64,000 nucleotides of DNA from Methanomassiliicoccus sp. (GTDB taxonomy: Archaea > Thermoplasmatota > Thermoplasmata > Methanomassiliicoccales > Methanomassiliicoccaceae), in contig JAWQJJ010000002.1 of assembly GCA_033485155.1 (NCBI GenBank), forward strand, positions 248,001 through 312,000, written 5' to 3'. Under the pieces are notes generated by a model, which worked only from the letters and a program-made list of their open reading frames with translations, made no database searches and had not been told where the DNA came from. Positions 27,805 through 39,426 of this stretch are shown here, one piece after another. How positions within the stretch are numbered: the first letter of the stretch is position 1; every line of letters begins with the position of its first letter. Position numbers and translations under genes: made by a program.

Positions 27805-29070
27805 GTGAGTGATCTCGAACGTGGGGCAATTGTACTGGGCAACAATCTGAGCGTCGTGCATGAGCTGGGACGGAAAGGCATCGACTGCACGGTGATGGTC
27901 CACAACAGGCCTCCGTCGACCTACTCCCGGTTCGCTAAGTACGTCCGGTGCGTGAACCCGGCGCTGCACGAAGACCGGGCCATCGAGTTCCTGTACGACC
28001 GATGCCAGAAGATGGCCGATCGCCCCGTCGTCATCCCGGTGTCCGACCAGTGGGTGATGGCCCTCTCCAGGCATCGTGATCGGATGGGGGAAGTGTGTGC
28101 GCCCTGTGTTGCCGGCCGCCAGGCGGCAGAACGGCTGATGGACAAGAGAGCGTTCTGCCGGCTGGGTCAGGAGCGGGGTTACATGGCCCCGAGGTGTTGG
28201 ACCCATGAGGACGTGGCCGATGTCAAGGACGAGGTATTCCCCATCGTGGCCAAGCCCCGCCTCCACCGTTGGTCGAGCAACGAAGACCAGCGGGTCCTTC
28301 AGCGCCAGATGCTGCGACTGCGCTTCACGGTGTTGCGGAACAGGGTCGAGCTCAACGGCTTCCTTTCCCGTGAAGAGAGATGGCTGGACCATCTATTCTT
28401 CCAAGAATACGTGAGAGGGCCGTCTAGCAATCTCTACGATTTCGGAGCGTATATTGATCGCTCCGGTAAGGTCCTGGCTTCGGTGAGCGGGCACAAGATC
28501 AGGGGCTGTCTGAGCAACCATGGCGACTGCAACCTTGGCGAGAGCTGTGTGCTGCCCGAGAAGCTGGTAAGCAATGTCATGCGGATTATCCATGAGCAGG
28601 GCATCACCGGACTGGTCGAGTTCGAATACAAGCAAGATGCCGACAGCGGTGAGTTCAAGCTCATCGAGGTGAACCCGAGGGCCTGGGCGTGGTGTGGTTT
28701 GGCTCCCGCCTGCGGGGCGGACCTGCCCCTCATCGCATATCAGGATCTCACCGGAAGTTACGATCCAGCGGCCGTTGTCCCGTTCAAGGGGACGGTGAGA
28801 TACGTTCGCCTGTTCTACGATCTGCCCAACTGTCTGATCTACAGTCGAAGGAACAACCCCGAATGGAAGCGGTCGTTAGGCCAGTGGCGCAATGACATCA
28901 AGGCCGACAGGGTGGTGTTCGAGGAGCTGGGGAGCGGGGATTGGCTGGTGACGGTGATCCAAGCGACGGAGGCCCTGCAGACCCTGGTGGGCCGTTCCCT
29001 GCGGCACCTATCCCGCAAGAACGCCCCCAGCTCGCGTGATGGACCCCTAGCCGACGAGGACCGTAGTTAA
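27805..29070 (+). CDS. ATP-grasp carboxylate-amine ligase-like protein
   Basis: A 421-residue cytoplasmic protein. The N-terminal pre-ATP-grasp region ('GAIVLGNNLSVVHELGRKGI') is followed by 'VFPIVAKPRLHRW', where the lysine binds ATP, and by 'GLVEFEYKQDADSGEFKLIE' and 'VNPRAWAW', where the Glu and Asn of 'EVNPR' bind Mg-ATP. The order matches carbamoyl-phosphate-synthetase-type ATP-grasp enzymes, which join a carboxylate to an amine or thiol through an acyl phosphate. It is a distant paralogue of 48346-49545. The GTG start is weakly marked. In this locus it may join an acid to an amino sugar, which is inference. Confidence 0.8.
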   Translation: MSDLERGAIVLGNNLSVVHELGRKGIDCTVMVHNRPPSTYSRFAKYVRCVNPALHEDRAIEFLYDRCQKMADRPVVIPVSDQWVMALSRHRDRMGEVCAPCVAGRQAAERLMDKRAFCRLGQERGYMAPRCWTHEDVADVKDEVFPIVAKPRLHRWSSNEDQRVLQRQMLRLRFTVLRNRVELNGFLSREERWLDHLFFQEYVRGPSSNLYDFGAYIDRSGKVLASVSGHKIRGCLSNHGDCNLGESCVLPEKLVSNVMRIIHEQGITGLVEFEYKQDADSGEFKLIEVNPRAWAWCGLAPACGADLPLIAYQDLTGSYDPAAVVPFKGTVRYVRLFYDLPNCLIYSRRNNPEWKRSLGQWRNDIKADRVVFEELGSGDWLVTVIQATEALQTLVGRSLRHLSRKNAPSSRDGPLADEDRS

Positions 29071-29527
29071 AAGGCGGCCGTGAAGCGTTCGAGCCTAGAA
29101 AAAGGCCCCTCGACGATCGATCAATTAGCTCCAGGTTCACAACTTCACGTCCTCGGCTAAAGGGGCCGTTCGGCGCGCCCAAAAGGGCCCTTCCAGGCTG
29201 GACAAGCTATTGTTCCATTTTTTATAATAATATATTGGGTTACATCAAATTGTGAAAAATTAATTATAAATTTACATTTAACTTATTATCAGAAATGAAA
29301 TACACTATGATGTCTATCGCCATCGTTATCGAGTCTCAGAATTATAAGCTCCCATTTCCTGGCCTTGATACTGAGGCGACAGACATTATAAACGTTGTAG
29401 ACGTCGCCTCTACTAGTAAAAAAATGTTGAATATTTCCGGACATTCGTAATTATATTAATTACAGAATGTTGAACCGCCATTGCGGCGGACCGATCCGGC
29501 CGGTTAACGACCACGGGGCGATCCGAG
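29071..29527. other. Long intergenic region with inverted repeats and promoter
   Basis: No gene. Inverted repeats: GGCCCCT (29104-29110) with AGGGGCC (29161-29167), which encloses further partial pairing such as CTTCACG with the upstream CGTGAAG; and GAGGCGAC (29373-29380) with GTCGCCTC (29403-29410). Two very AT-rich blocks (about 29215-29300 and 29415-29465) are promoter candidates for the beta-helix gene at 29528. Confidence 0.5.
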
Positions 29528-31702
29528 ATGAACAGACTTAAGGAATTTATGACGACCAAACCGAGATACAAATTGGTAGCGATCCCGGTTATCGCCACAT
29601 TGCTGTTGGTGGCAGTCCTGGCGCCTATGGCCCTGGATCAGTCCAGCACTGGTTTTGTGTTGATGAAGAAGAGCGCTACTATCACGTTGAACGTCACCAC
29701 TACCGATCTCCAGGTCGGCAAGAACGTCCACGTGTCGGGCATCCTCTCGGGGATCTCGACCAGGTCGGATGTCAGGATCTCGCTGACGGTTACCTTGCCC
29801 AATGGCTCAGTAGCTTATCCCACTCAGGGTAAGACGACGAGCACGGCTAGGGATGGCAGCTTCTCCATGGACTTCGTCCCGCGCGTGGCCGGTAACTACA
29901 CCTTCACCGCTTCCTACAACTCAAGCCAATATTCGGCATCAGCGAAGAAGGTGGTTTCTGTGCAGGGACCTTCGTCCAGCACCAACACTGGCACCGGGAC
30001 GTCCGTCTCCGCCATGGCCCTTAACATCACCTCCCCGAGCATCGTGCTCGGCAACAGCATCCACGCCGAAGGTAAGCTATCCTCGGCAGGCACCGCGGTC
30101 TCCGGCGCGGCCGTGATGGTCAATGTGACCCTGCCGAACGGAACGGTGACGACACTGTCGAGTTCCAAGGTCACCGACAGTAACGGTGCGTTCAGCGTCG
30201 ACTACACGCCGCCGGTTATCGGCAACTACAGCCTGACCGCGTCCTACCTAGGAGGCGCCACCATCGGTCCGTCAATCACCAGTGCGTCTTTCAAGGTGTC
30301 TTCGACACTGCCGACCACGCTCACCGCGACCTCCATGGTCCTGACACCGACATCGACAAGCGTTGAGACGGGCTCCACCATGCATGCCAGCGGATTGCTG
30401 AAGACGACGGCGGGCATATCTGGAGCCACGGTCAGCCTCAAGGTGACCCTGCCTGACGGCAGCACCGTTAACCCCACTCAGGGGTCTTCAGCGGTGACTA
30501 ACGGGTCCGGCGGGTTCTCCATGGACTACTCTCCTACCACGGCCGGCACCTACAAGTTCACGGCGACCTATGGCGGCAATGGGCAGTATGATGCCTCTTC
30601 GGTGACCGTGACCTTCACCGTGAAGGCTGCCACTACCACCACCCCGCCGTCCACCACCACCCCGACTTCATACACCTACGCCTACACGGTGACCGCTTCC
30701 GGTTCCACCTACACGACGAAGAGTGCCTCAGGGACCTCGGTGTACTCGGGGACCAACGCTGCGACCGCCATCCAGACCGCTCTCAGCTCGTTGACCTCGG
30801 GCCGGACAGCCAAGCAAGCGGTACTGCTCCAGGGGACCTTCTCCATAACCAAGGCGATCACCATACCCAACTATAGTGTCCTGGTGCTTAACGGCACCGT
30901 GTCCTGGGGCAACACCGGCACCGGCTACATGCTCGCCGCCAGCGGGGCACACGACTTCGAGGTCCAGGGAGGTACCTGGGACGGCAAGCGCGACGTCCGC
31001 TCCACTACGTCTTCCTCGAACCCCATGAACTTCGAGAACTGCTATAATGTGGTTATCGCCAACCTTCGGGTGACCAACGGGCCGTATGACAACATTGAGT
31101 TCCTGGGCGGCAACAACATCGTCATCCGCAACGTCGAGAGCGACCACTCCGACTGGGACTCCTTCATGATGGCGTGGTGCTCGAACTCGCTGATCGAGGG
31201 TTGCTACATCCACGACATCCTGCAGGGCGGCTGCTACTTCTACTGCGAAGACGACGGCATAGTTCAGCACATCGACAACAACATAATGCGGAACAACCGC
31301 GTGGAGCGCACTCTGACCTCCGGGCTGTCGCTTAGCCCCCGTGGGGCCGAGGACATCGTCTCCGGCGGCCTCATCGAGAACAACACGCTGGTCGACTGCG
31401 GGACGGATGGGGACCACCCGGCCATCAATGTCGGGTTCTCCTCCAATGGTAAGGGGACGATCGTCCGCAACAACGTCATCTCCTGTCCCGCCGGCCTGTC
31501 CGGAGCGGGCATCGAGTTCGGGGTCGATAATGGTCAATGCACCGGGAACACTATTTCCGGGACCGGGGAAGCGGGCATCTCCTGCACCGGGTCCGGGAAC
31601 ACGATATCCGGCAACCAGCTGAGCAAGTGCGGCACGCAGGGCTATCCCGCGATCTACAATGGCGGCTCGAACAACGTCGTCACCAGTAACACCGTCACCT
31701 GA
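29528..31702 (+). CDS. Secreted Ig-like/parallel beta-helix surface protein
   Basis: A 724-residue exported protein, paralogue of 677-2839. A basic N terminus and hydrophobic segment (about 15-37) are followed by three Ig-like repeats (about 51-143, 155-255, 268-368) with the 'VGKNVH..G.L...T.TLPNG.........G.FS.DY.P...G.Y.FTA.Y' pattern, one more than its paralogue. A Thr/Pro linker (about 371-385) leads to a right-handed beta-helix. The join 'YSGTNAATAIQTALSSLTSG' is almost the same in both. The helix resembles pectate-lyase or mannuronan-epimerase folds, but no catalytic residues were pinned down. It ends at a perfect 12-pair hairpin. Confidence 0.85.
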   Translation: MNRLKEFMTTKPRYKLVAIPVIATLLLVAVLAPMALDQSSTGFVLMKKSATITLNVTTTDLQVGKNVHVSGILSGISTRSDVRISLTVTLPNGSVAYPTQGKTTSTARDGSFSMDFVPRVAGNYTFTASYNSSQYSASAKKVVSVQGPSSSTNTGTGTSVSAMALNITSPSIVLGNSIHAEGKLSSAGTAVSGAAVMVNVTLPNGTVTTLSSSKVTDSNGAFSVDYTPPVIGNYSLTASYLGGATIGPSITSASFKVSSTLPTTLTATSMVLTPTSTSVETGSTMHASGLLKTTAGISGATVSLKVTLPDGSTVNPTQGSSAVTNGSGGFSMDYSPTTAGTYKFTATYGGNGQYDASSVTVTFTVKAATTTTPPSTTTPTSYTYAYTVTASGSTYTTKSASGTSVYSGTNAATAIQTALSSLTSGRTAKQAVLLQGTFSITKAITIPNYSVLVLNGTVSWGNTGTGYMLAASGAHDFEVQGGTWDGKRDVRSTTSSSNPMNFENCYNVVIANLRVTNGPYDNIEFLGGNNIVIRNVESDHSDWDSFMMAWCSNSLIEGCYIHDILQGGCYFYCEDDGIVQHIDNNIMRNNRVERTLTSGLSLSPRGAEDIVSGGLIENNTLVDCGTDGDHPAINVGFSSNGKGTIVRNNVISCPAGLSGAGIEFGVDNGQCTGNTISGTGEAGISCTGSGNTISGNQLSKCGTQGYPAIYNGGSNNVVTSNTVT

Positions 31703-31715
31703 TCGCCGGGTAACC

Positions 31716-31743
31716 GTCTGAGCGGGCGACCGCCTGCTCAGAC
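31716..31743 (+). terminator. 12-pair hairpin after the beta-helix gene
   Basis: GTCTGAGCGGGC (31716-31727) and GCCTGCTCAGAC (31732-31743) form twelve consecutive pairs (one G-T) around GACC. It starts 13 bases after the stop codon and is followed by a pyrimidine-rich stretch with six T near 31775. Confidence 0.75.
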
Positions 31744-31813
31744 GAAGTGAACTCTCAAACCCCTTCCAAGACCCTTTTTCCCCTTTTCCAATTTTCATCT
31801 CTGGTTCTGCTGT

Positions 31814-31887
31814 CAGGGAGGTGGGAGAACCGATGCCTTCTCCGACCTATTAATGCGAACGGGCGGGCGTTCTCCCAACCTCCCCTG
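31814..31887 (-). terminator. Long inverted repeat after the NodB-like gene
   Basis: CAGGGAGGTGGGAGAAC (31814-31830) is the near-perfect complement of GTTCTCCCAACCTCCCCTG (31869-31887), with two single-base bulges and a 38-base loop. It lies just beyond the stop of the gene at 31898 and would act as a minus-strand 3' end structure. Confidence 0.55.
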
Positions 31888-31897
31888 GTCCAGACCA

Positions 31898-33577
31898 CTA
31901 CTGTTCGCGTACGGCCGCGGCGATGCCGTCGAGCGGTGATGGCAGGATCTGCAGGAGGTTGCTCTGTGAAACCTTCAGATTGCCGGTCACAGGGGGGATG
32001 ACCTCGTAGGTCGCCCCCGACCCGGCATAAAGTACGATGTACTGCCCGTTCACGGTGTAGTCCACATCCTTGACCAGGGCATGTCCATCCTTCAGCACGG
32101 TCGCGTTCTGGGCGTCCGGGAAAGCGATCATTAGCCTCGCCTGGAAGCCGTTGGTCTGGACCGAGAACTTCAGCGAGGTGGAGTTCGTGTCGTTGAGGTA
32201 CTGGACCCTGGTATCCACCTGGTTCATTACCCTTTGGTAGTACTCGTTGAAACCGACAATGTGCTTGCCGGAATAGCTTTGAATCCACTTGGCGAAGTTG
32301 CCGATGTCGATGGAGTAGTCCTCCGCCTCTACCTGGTCGGTCATGTGAGTGAAACTTGGGTAGACGATCTGGCCGTTCGATGTCGAGGACCAGAAGCTGC
32401 TCCACCACCTCTCCTCCAGGTTCCCTATGTTGGAGATGTAGCTTATTCCGGAGTAGCCGTTCCTCCATATCATGTGCAGTTGATTGTAAGCATAGATGGC
32501 ATGAGTGACATTGTCCCCATTCTGGTATGAGCACCACGATGTCGGGGTCCGGCCGAAGATGCTGGTAACGGCGTCGTACTGCTCCTTCATCACCTTCTGG
32601 GCTTCGGCCAGGGGGTGGTTGCTTAGGGAGGTGTTGTAGTGGATGCCCAGCTCCCAGCCGGCGTCAAGCAGGGACTGGATATAGGCCTTCTGCTCCGGCT
32701 CGTACTCTAGCCACTGCAGGTCAGCCCATGCTACTCCGGTCTGTCCTTTCGCCTTCATAAGGTTCGTTCCGTTCTGGTTCGCCTCTACCCGCGGATAGTC
32801 GATGCCGAAGGGCACATAATCGTTCCCCGGCACCGCGGTTACCACTCCGCCGGCGATGGTCTCTTTGACACCATACAGCGAGGTTGTGACGTAGGTGGCA
32901 TAACCGCTCTTTTCGTTCTCGAACCTGAGCGTGGGCAGGGTCATGGGCTCGTAAGGCAGCTTCTGGACCGACCAGTGGCTCAGTGGAGTGGTCACCCCAT
33001 GCTCGCTGTCGAAGTAGACGTAGAGGGACCTGTTCGTCCCGCTCACCATGATGTGGATCGTGTTGATGCCGCCCTCCAGGGCACTGGGTGGGACGTCGTA
33101 GGACGCTTCCTTGTACTTGGCCTCGCTTGTTTGGTACAGCGAGATGACCCGAGCCCCCCCGTTACTGAGGCTCTGGGTCTGTATCCAGAAAGTTGACCCG
33201 AGAATGTACACGTTGGAGTTCCAGTTGTCAGAACTGACCTTTAATCGAATGGTCAGGTTCCCGTTGATGAAGGGCTGGATGCCCACAAACACCGCCCCGC
33301 TCTGGTCTCCCTCGGTGCGGTAGTTGATGGCTCCCGACGAAGAATCGTAGCTCAGGGTCGTGGTGGTGTTGTACTTTTGATTATTGCCCATGAAAATATT
33401 GCTCGGGATTCCGCCCGTGCTCGAATAGGCCTGGTCCATCAGGACGACGCCCTTGTCCTTGGCGGTCGAATCGGCGGAAACTGGTGACTGCATCAGATAG
33501 AAGGCTGACGCCACCAATGCGATCACGACGACCACCGATACCACTGTTATGAGCTTGAACGACTTGCTCTTCGTTAT
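31898..33577 (-). CDS. Secreted polysaccharide-deacetylase-like protein, probable ATA start
   Basis: About 559 residues. A basic N terminus (KSKSFK) and a hydrophobic segment form a signal peptide or anchor. A beta-rich domain (about 35-240) with 'FINGNLTIRLKVSSDNWNSN' resembles lectin-like sandwiches. The central part (about 265-460) has 'YVPFGIDYPRVEANQNG', 'LLDAGWELGIHYNTS' and 'FGRTPTSWCSYQNGDN', which recall NodB-type polysaccharide deacetylases, though the TFDDG motif is not intact. A small C-terminal beta domain follows. The GTG at 33544 lies inside the hydrophobic segment; the ATA at 33577 gives the full signal and has GGGGG seven bases upstream, so I prefer it. Confidence 0.65.
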   Translation of the reverse strand: MTKSKSFKLITVVSVVVVIALVASAFYLMQSPVSADSTAKDKGVVLMDQAYSSTGGIPSNIFMGNNQKYNTTTTLSYDSSSGAINYRTEGDQSGAVFVGIQPFINGNLTIRLKVSSDNWNSNVYILGSTFWIQTQSLSNGGARVISLYQTSEAKYKEASYDVPPSALEGGINTIHIMVSGTNRSLYVYFDSEHGVTTPLSHWSVQKLPYEPMTLPTLRFENEKSGYATYVTTSLYGVKETIAGGVVTAVPGNDYVPFGIDYPRVEANQNGTNLMKAKGQTGVAWADLQWLEYEPEQKAYIQSLLDAGWELGIHYNTSLSNHPLAEAQKVMKEQYDAVTSIFGRTPTSWCSYQNGDNVTHAIYAYNQLHMIWRNGYSGISYISNIGNLEERWWSSFWSSTSNGQIVYPSFTHMTDQVEAEDYSIDIGNFAKWIQSYSGKHIVGFNEYYQRVMNQVDTRVQYLNDTNSTSLKFSVQTNGFQARLMIAFPDAQNATVLKDGHALVKDVDYTVNGQYIVLYAGSGATYEVIPPVTGNLKVSQSNLLQILPSPLDGIAAAVREQ

Positions 33578-34116
33578 CTGAAGGCCCCCACTTTAGTTTT
33601 CAACGAAATAATAGTTTCGGACATTATTCTAATCAAGCTATATATCTACTTTTCCACTCTCCATGATGCTCCTTCTCTGTCAGCCTTCGACGCCTGGACC
33701 ATATGTGCGATGGAAAGGGAGCGACGAGGATGTGTGCGACGGCAAGGTCAATTATGGCACCGGTGCGATTTGGGATGATCGGCGTGCTGGCCCGATCGAG
33801 GCCTTCCTACATTGGGATTGGCTCCCAGCACAACGTCGTGAGGCCGGGGACCGCCTTTGGTCACTGGGCTCGGCGGCATTGTGGCCGCCCCATGACTCCA
33901 GATGGTGATGCTTCCGCTCCCTCCTGGCTCAAGCATTCGATGACGTCAGGCGGGGCGATGCGGCGGCGGTTGCTAGGAACGCGGCCGAGATCGGGGCAGG
34001 AACAAAATTGTGTGAGCAGATGCTCGCCGTTATCATTCCAGATATCGAGCAAGCGGTTTTTATTGCAGGGCAAATTAATAAAAAGATGTTGATACATAAT
34101 ACATCCGCGATCATCG
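33578..34116. other. Gap holding a probable broken gene
   Basis: The first 90 bases are an AT-rich promoter region for the minus-strand NodB-like gene. The remainder, from 33663, contains two consecutive plus-strand fragments in one frame, listed separately as a possible pseudogene. No intact gene was found. Confidence 0.45.

Positions 34117-34127
<11 letters not shown>
33663..34127 (+). pseudogene. Possible gene remnant interrupted by a stop
   Basis: The frame from 33663 runs to a TGA at 33906-33908 (81 codons, G/C-rich third positions, 'EDVCDGKVNYGTGAIWDD'). In the same frame after the stop it continues with coding-like residues 'LLAQAFDDVRRGDAAAVARN' and 'CEQMLAVIIPDIEQAVFIA' up to about 34127. 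The second part resembles the helical C-terminal end of a glycosyltransferase, but this is only a loose impression. No good start exists for the second fragment. It may be a decayed gene or chance. Confidence 0.3.
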
Positions 34128-36689
<2,562 letters not shown>

Positions 36690-36752
36690 ATGGTCAATCA
36701 GGGTGGTCGAATATAACCGTTATCAGGTCAGTCGCGATCCGTTCTGGATCGC

Positions 36753-38000
36753 TCAGCCCTTGCGGACGTCCCACCGGCGGTCCAGGATGATCTGCGACCG
36801 GAGCGGATCAGCCATACCGCCGGAGTTGAAGTCCGAGGGCATGGATACGTTGATCGCCCTCTCCACCCGGTGTCCGGCCAGCATATCGAAGCCCCCCATC
36901 TTATGGGCGCCGATGGTGATGGTGTAGTTACCGGCGACCAGCAACCGCTTGGGGAAGGTAAGCCGAGCTTCGAAGTTGCCAGGCCCCAGGCTGTCGTTTC
37001 GGCTGTCCCAGTCGGTAAAGTACGAGCGGATCAGTTCATCGCCCAGAGAATTGTTGATGAACACTCCCATGCGTAGCTTGTCCGCCCTCTCCGACAGGTT
37101 GAAACGCACGATGATGTCGAACTCCTCCGACCCGTCGATGAGTATGGCATCCCGTCCCGACTGGAGGATCTCCATGGACACAATCTCGATGCCCTGGGCT
37201 CTGACCGGGAAGATGCCGTCCTGAGCGTCGAGGGACTGCGAGTACTCGGCGATGACATCGTCGACCGCGCCCTTCCCCGCGACCTTTCCCGACTTGAGGA
37301 GCAGGGCGCTCTGGCACAGGTTCTTCACGGCGTGCATGTTGTGGGAGACGAAGATGACCGTGCGTCCCTCCTCGGACACCTCCTTCATCTTGCCCAGGCA
37401 CTTGGTCTGGAACTGCTGATCCCCGACCGCCAGCACCTCGTCGGCGATGAGGACGTCCGGCTCCAGATGCGCGGCCACGGCGAACGCCAGGCGGAGGTAC
37501 ATTCCTGAAGAGAACCTCTTGATGGGCGTATCCAGGAACTTCTCGACCTCGGCGAACTGTACGATGGCGTCGAACCGAGCCTCGATCTGCTTCTTGGTCA
37601 TCCCCAGGATGGCTCCGTTGAGAAAGATGTTCTCCCTGCCGGTCAGGTCCGGGTGGAATCCGGTGCCTACTTCCAGGAGGGACCCCACCGACCCGCGGAG
37701 AACGACCTCGCCCTCAGTAGGGTAGGTGATCTGGGAGAGGATCTTCAGGAGCGTGCTCTTTCCTGCCCCATTACGACCGATGATACCCACGCTCTCTCCC
37801 TTCTGTACGTCGTATTTGATGTCCTGCAGGGCCCAGAAGCACTCCTTGGGCTGGCGGACGTTCTTGATGCTGCGGATAGGATGGCGGACCGCCATGGCCA
37901 GATTGTCGCCCAGCCTCCCGCCCCCGGCATGATAGTAGCCTTTGCTCTGACTTATGAAATACTGCTTAGAAACATTCCGAATCTCGATCATGGGCTCCAA
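36753..38000 (-). CDS. Wzt-like ABC ATPase for polysaccharide export
   Basis: A 415-residue ATPase of the O-antigen/teichoic-acid export class. The NBD has Walker A GRNGAGKST, signature 'FSSGMYLRLAFAVA' and Walker B 'LIADEVLAVGD', all characteristic of Wzt/TagH. From about residue 250 an extra beta-sandwich domain ('IEIVSMEILQSGRDAILIDG') resembles the Wzt C-terminal domain that recognises the glycan end. The TTG start has GGAGGTG five bases upstream; an in-frame ATG lies at 37991. The matching permease is not adjacent but about 18 kb away (56184-57011). It lies just upstream of gmd on the same strand. Confidence 0.9.
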   Translation of the reverse strand: MEPMIEIRNVSKQYFISQSKGYYHAGGGRLGDNLAMAVRHPIRSIKNVRQPKECFWALQDIKYDVQKGESVGIIGRNGAGKSTLLKILSQITYPTEGEVVLRGSVGSLLEVGTGFHPDLTGRENIFLNGAILGMTKKQIEARFDAIVQFAEVEKFLDTPIKRFSSGMYLRLAFAVAAHLEPDVLIADEVLAVGDQQFQTKCLGKMKEVSEEGRTVIFVSHNMHAVKNLCQSALLLKSGKVAGKGAVDDVIAEYSQSLDAQDGIFPVRAQGIEIVSMEILQSGRDAILIDGSEEFDIIVRFNLSERADKLRMGVFINNSLGDELIRSYFTDWDSRNDSLGPGNFEARLTFPKRLLVAGNYTITIGAHKMGGFDMLAGHRVERAINVSMPSDFNSGGMADPLRSQIILDRRWDVRKG

Positions 38001-38142
38001 AGGAACACCTCCCGAACGCGCTCGATACTCCTGGCCATTCGGTCACTGATTGACATTCAACTATTAAGTGGATGTGCCCTGGTATCGCACACCCAACACT
38101 ATATGGCACGCCCTCAAGGTTCGTCGTTCTAAGCTTCACTTA

Positions 38143-38153
38143 TCGTTATAAAT
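38143..38153 (+). promoter_or_regulatory. Candidate TATA box of the enolase-like operon
   Basis: CGTTATAAATA lies about 75 bases upstream of the enolase-like start in the divergent gap facing the Wzt gene. A second AT-rich run (TATTAATATAAG, about 38202-38213) is too close to the ATG to be its TATA box. Confidence 0.35.
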
Positions 38154-38223
38154 ATCGTTCGCACGGCACTGGTGCTGATAGAAAAGATTTACATAGTCCC
38201 TGTATTAATATAAGTCGACCGAT

Positions 38224-39426
38224 ATGCAACTTGACGAGTCCGCGAAGAAGATTAAGGACGTCTCCTGGAGACGGGTCCTCAACTCTCACATGGGTTTCAC
38301 CAACGAGTTCATCATCGAGCTCGAGAGTGGCAATATCGGTATCGGAGCGTCGCCCCAGGGGGAGACCATCAGCATTTTCGAGGATCGGACCACTCGCTCC
38401 GATGCCGGGGGCATCGTCGAGGAGATGCGCGCGGATCGGTCGTTCGACCGGCCGGTGACCCAAGCGGACGTCGACGCTTTCCTGGAGCAGAGGATGAAGC
38501 GGTTCGGCCGCAATAACTGCTGGGCGCTATCGCTGGCGTTCTTCAACGCCTCCCAGTTCCCACCCTCCCGGTTGTGGGGGTCCAGGGACGGCCGGGATGT
38601 GGCCCGGTTCCCCCGTCTGTGCCTTAATGTCGTCAACGGTGGGAACCATGCGTATACCAATCCCATCCTCAGCGACTTCCCGGAGTATCTCTATGTGCCG
38701 CGCTTCGACGATGTCGGGCAGGTCATCCAAGACCATGCGGCCATGCAGACTGATATCAGGGAGAGGCTGGCGAAGTGCAAGCGCAGGATAGTCAACGGCA
38801 ATCCGGTGTTCTGCTTCGACACTCCTGACAACCGAGAGGTCTTCCGCTTCCTCCAGGATACCCTCGACCGGCTGGGGCTCGGGGACCGTTATGATATTTG
38901 GGTCGATGCGTCGGCGGGGGATCTGTGGACCGAAGAAGGATATAATTTCTCGGTCACCGACGGGTCGGTGAGGTCGTCGGAGGACCTGACCAGTTACTGG
39001 ATGGACATCATCAAGGAGTTCGGGCTGGGATTCCTGGAGGATCCGCTCCGGGAGCTAGACCACGAAGCCTGGAAGGCGCTCGCCGGCGGTCAGTCCCGGT
39101 GCAAGATAATCGGTGACAACCTGTACTCCACCGACCCTGCCAGGATCGAGAGCGGGGCCAGAGAGGGCCTTACCCACGGTGAGATCATCAAGCCCAACCA
39201 GGCGGGGACGGTCACCGCGGTCCTGCGCGCGGTGGAGGTCGCTAACAAGCATGGGCAGATCACCATCACCTCTCACAGGTCCATCAGCACGGAGTCGACC
39301 TTCCTTTCCCCCTTGACCGTGTTCGGCGGGGTTAGGTACATGAAGATCGGCCCGCTGTACACCGATTACTCATCCGTGCTCCGACTGAACGAGCTGATCC
39401 GGCTGACGGGGGCGAACATTGGCTGA
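38224..39426 (+). CDS. Divergent enolase homologue lacking the second catalytic glutamate
   Basis: A 400-residue member of the enolase family. Conserved features: GAS loop near the N terminus, 'LNVVNGGNHA' (His142), Glu154, metal ligands Asp228, Glu272 ('FLEDP') and Asp298 ('IGDNL'), base Lys323 ('IKPNQAGT'), 'TSHRS' (His351) and Lys374. The segment that in enolases reads GDEGG and supplies the proton-donating Glu211 is replaced (around residues 192-196, 'GNPVF'). A glycolytic enolase is therefore unlikely; elimination of water or phosphate from a related sugar acid is possible. It overlaps the phosphatase gene by eight bases and heads an operon with it and a PaaK-like ligase. Confidence 0.85.
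   Translation: MQLDESAKKIKDVSWRRVLNSHMGFTNEFIIELESGNIGIGASPQGETISIFEDRTTRSDAGGIVEEMRADRSFDRPVTQADVDAFLEQRMKRFGRNNCWALSLAFFNASQFPPSRLWGSRDGRDVARFPRLCLNVVNGGNHAYTNPILSDFPEYLYVPRFDDVGQVIQDHAAMQTDIRERLAKCKRRIVNGNPVFCFDTPDNREVFRFLQDTLDRLGLGDRYDIWVDASAGDLWTEEGYNFSVTDGSVRSSEDLTSYWMDIIKEFGLGFLEDPLRELDHEAWKALAGGQSRCKIIGDNLYSTDPARIESGAREGLTHGEIIKPNQAGTVTAVLRAVEVANKHGQITITSHRSISTESTFLSPLTVFGGVRYMKIGPLYTDYSSVLRLNELIRLTGANIG

Noticed and set aside
38224-39426. Annotation as glycolytic enolase (eno)
   Set aside because: The GDEGG segment with the catalytic glutamate is absent and the gene lies in a surface-glycan operon.
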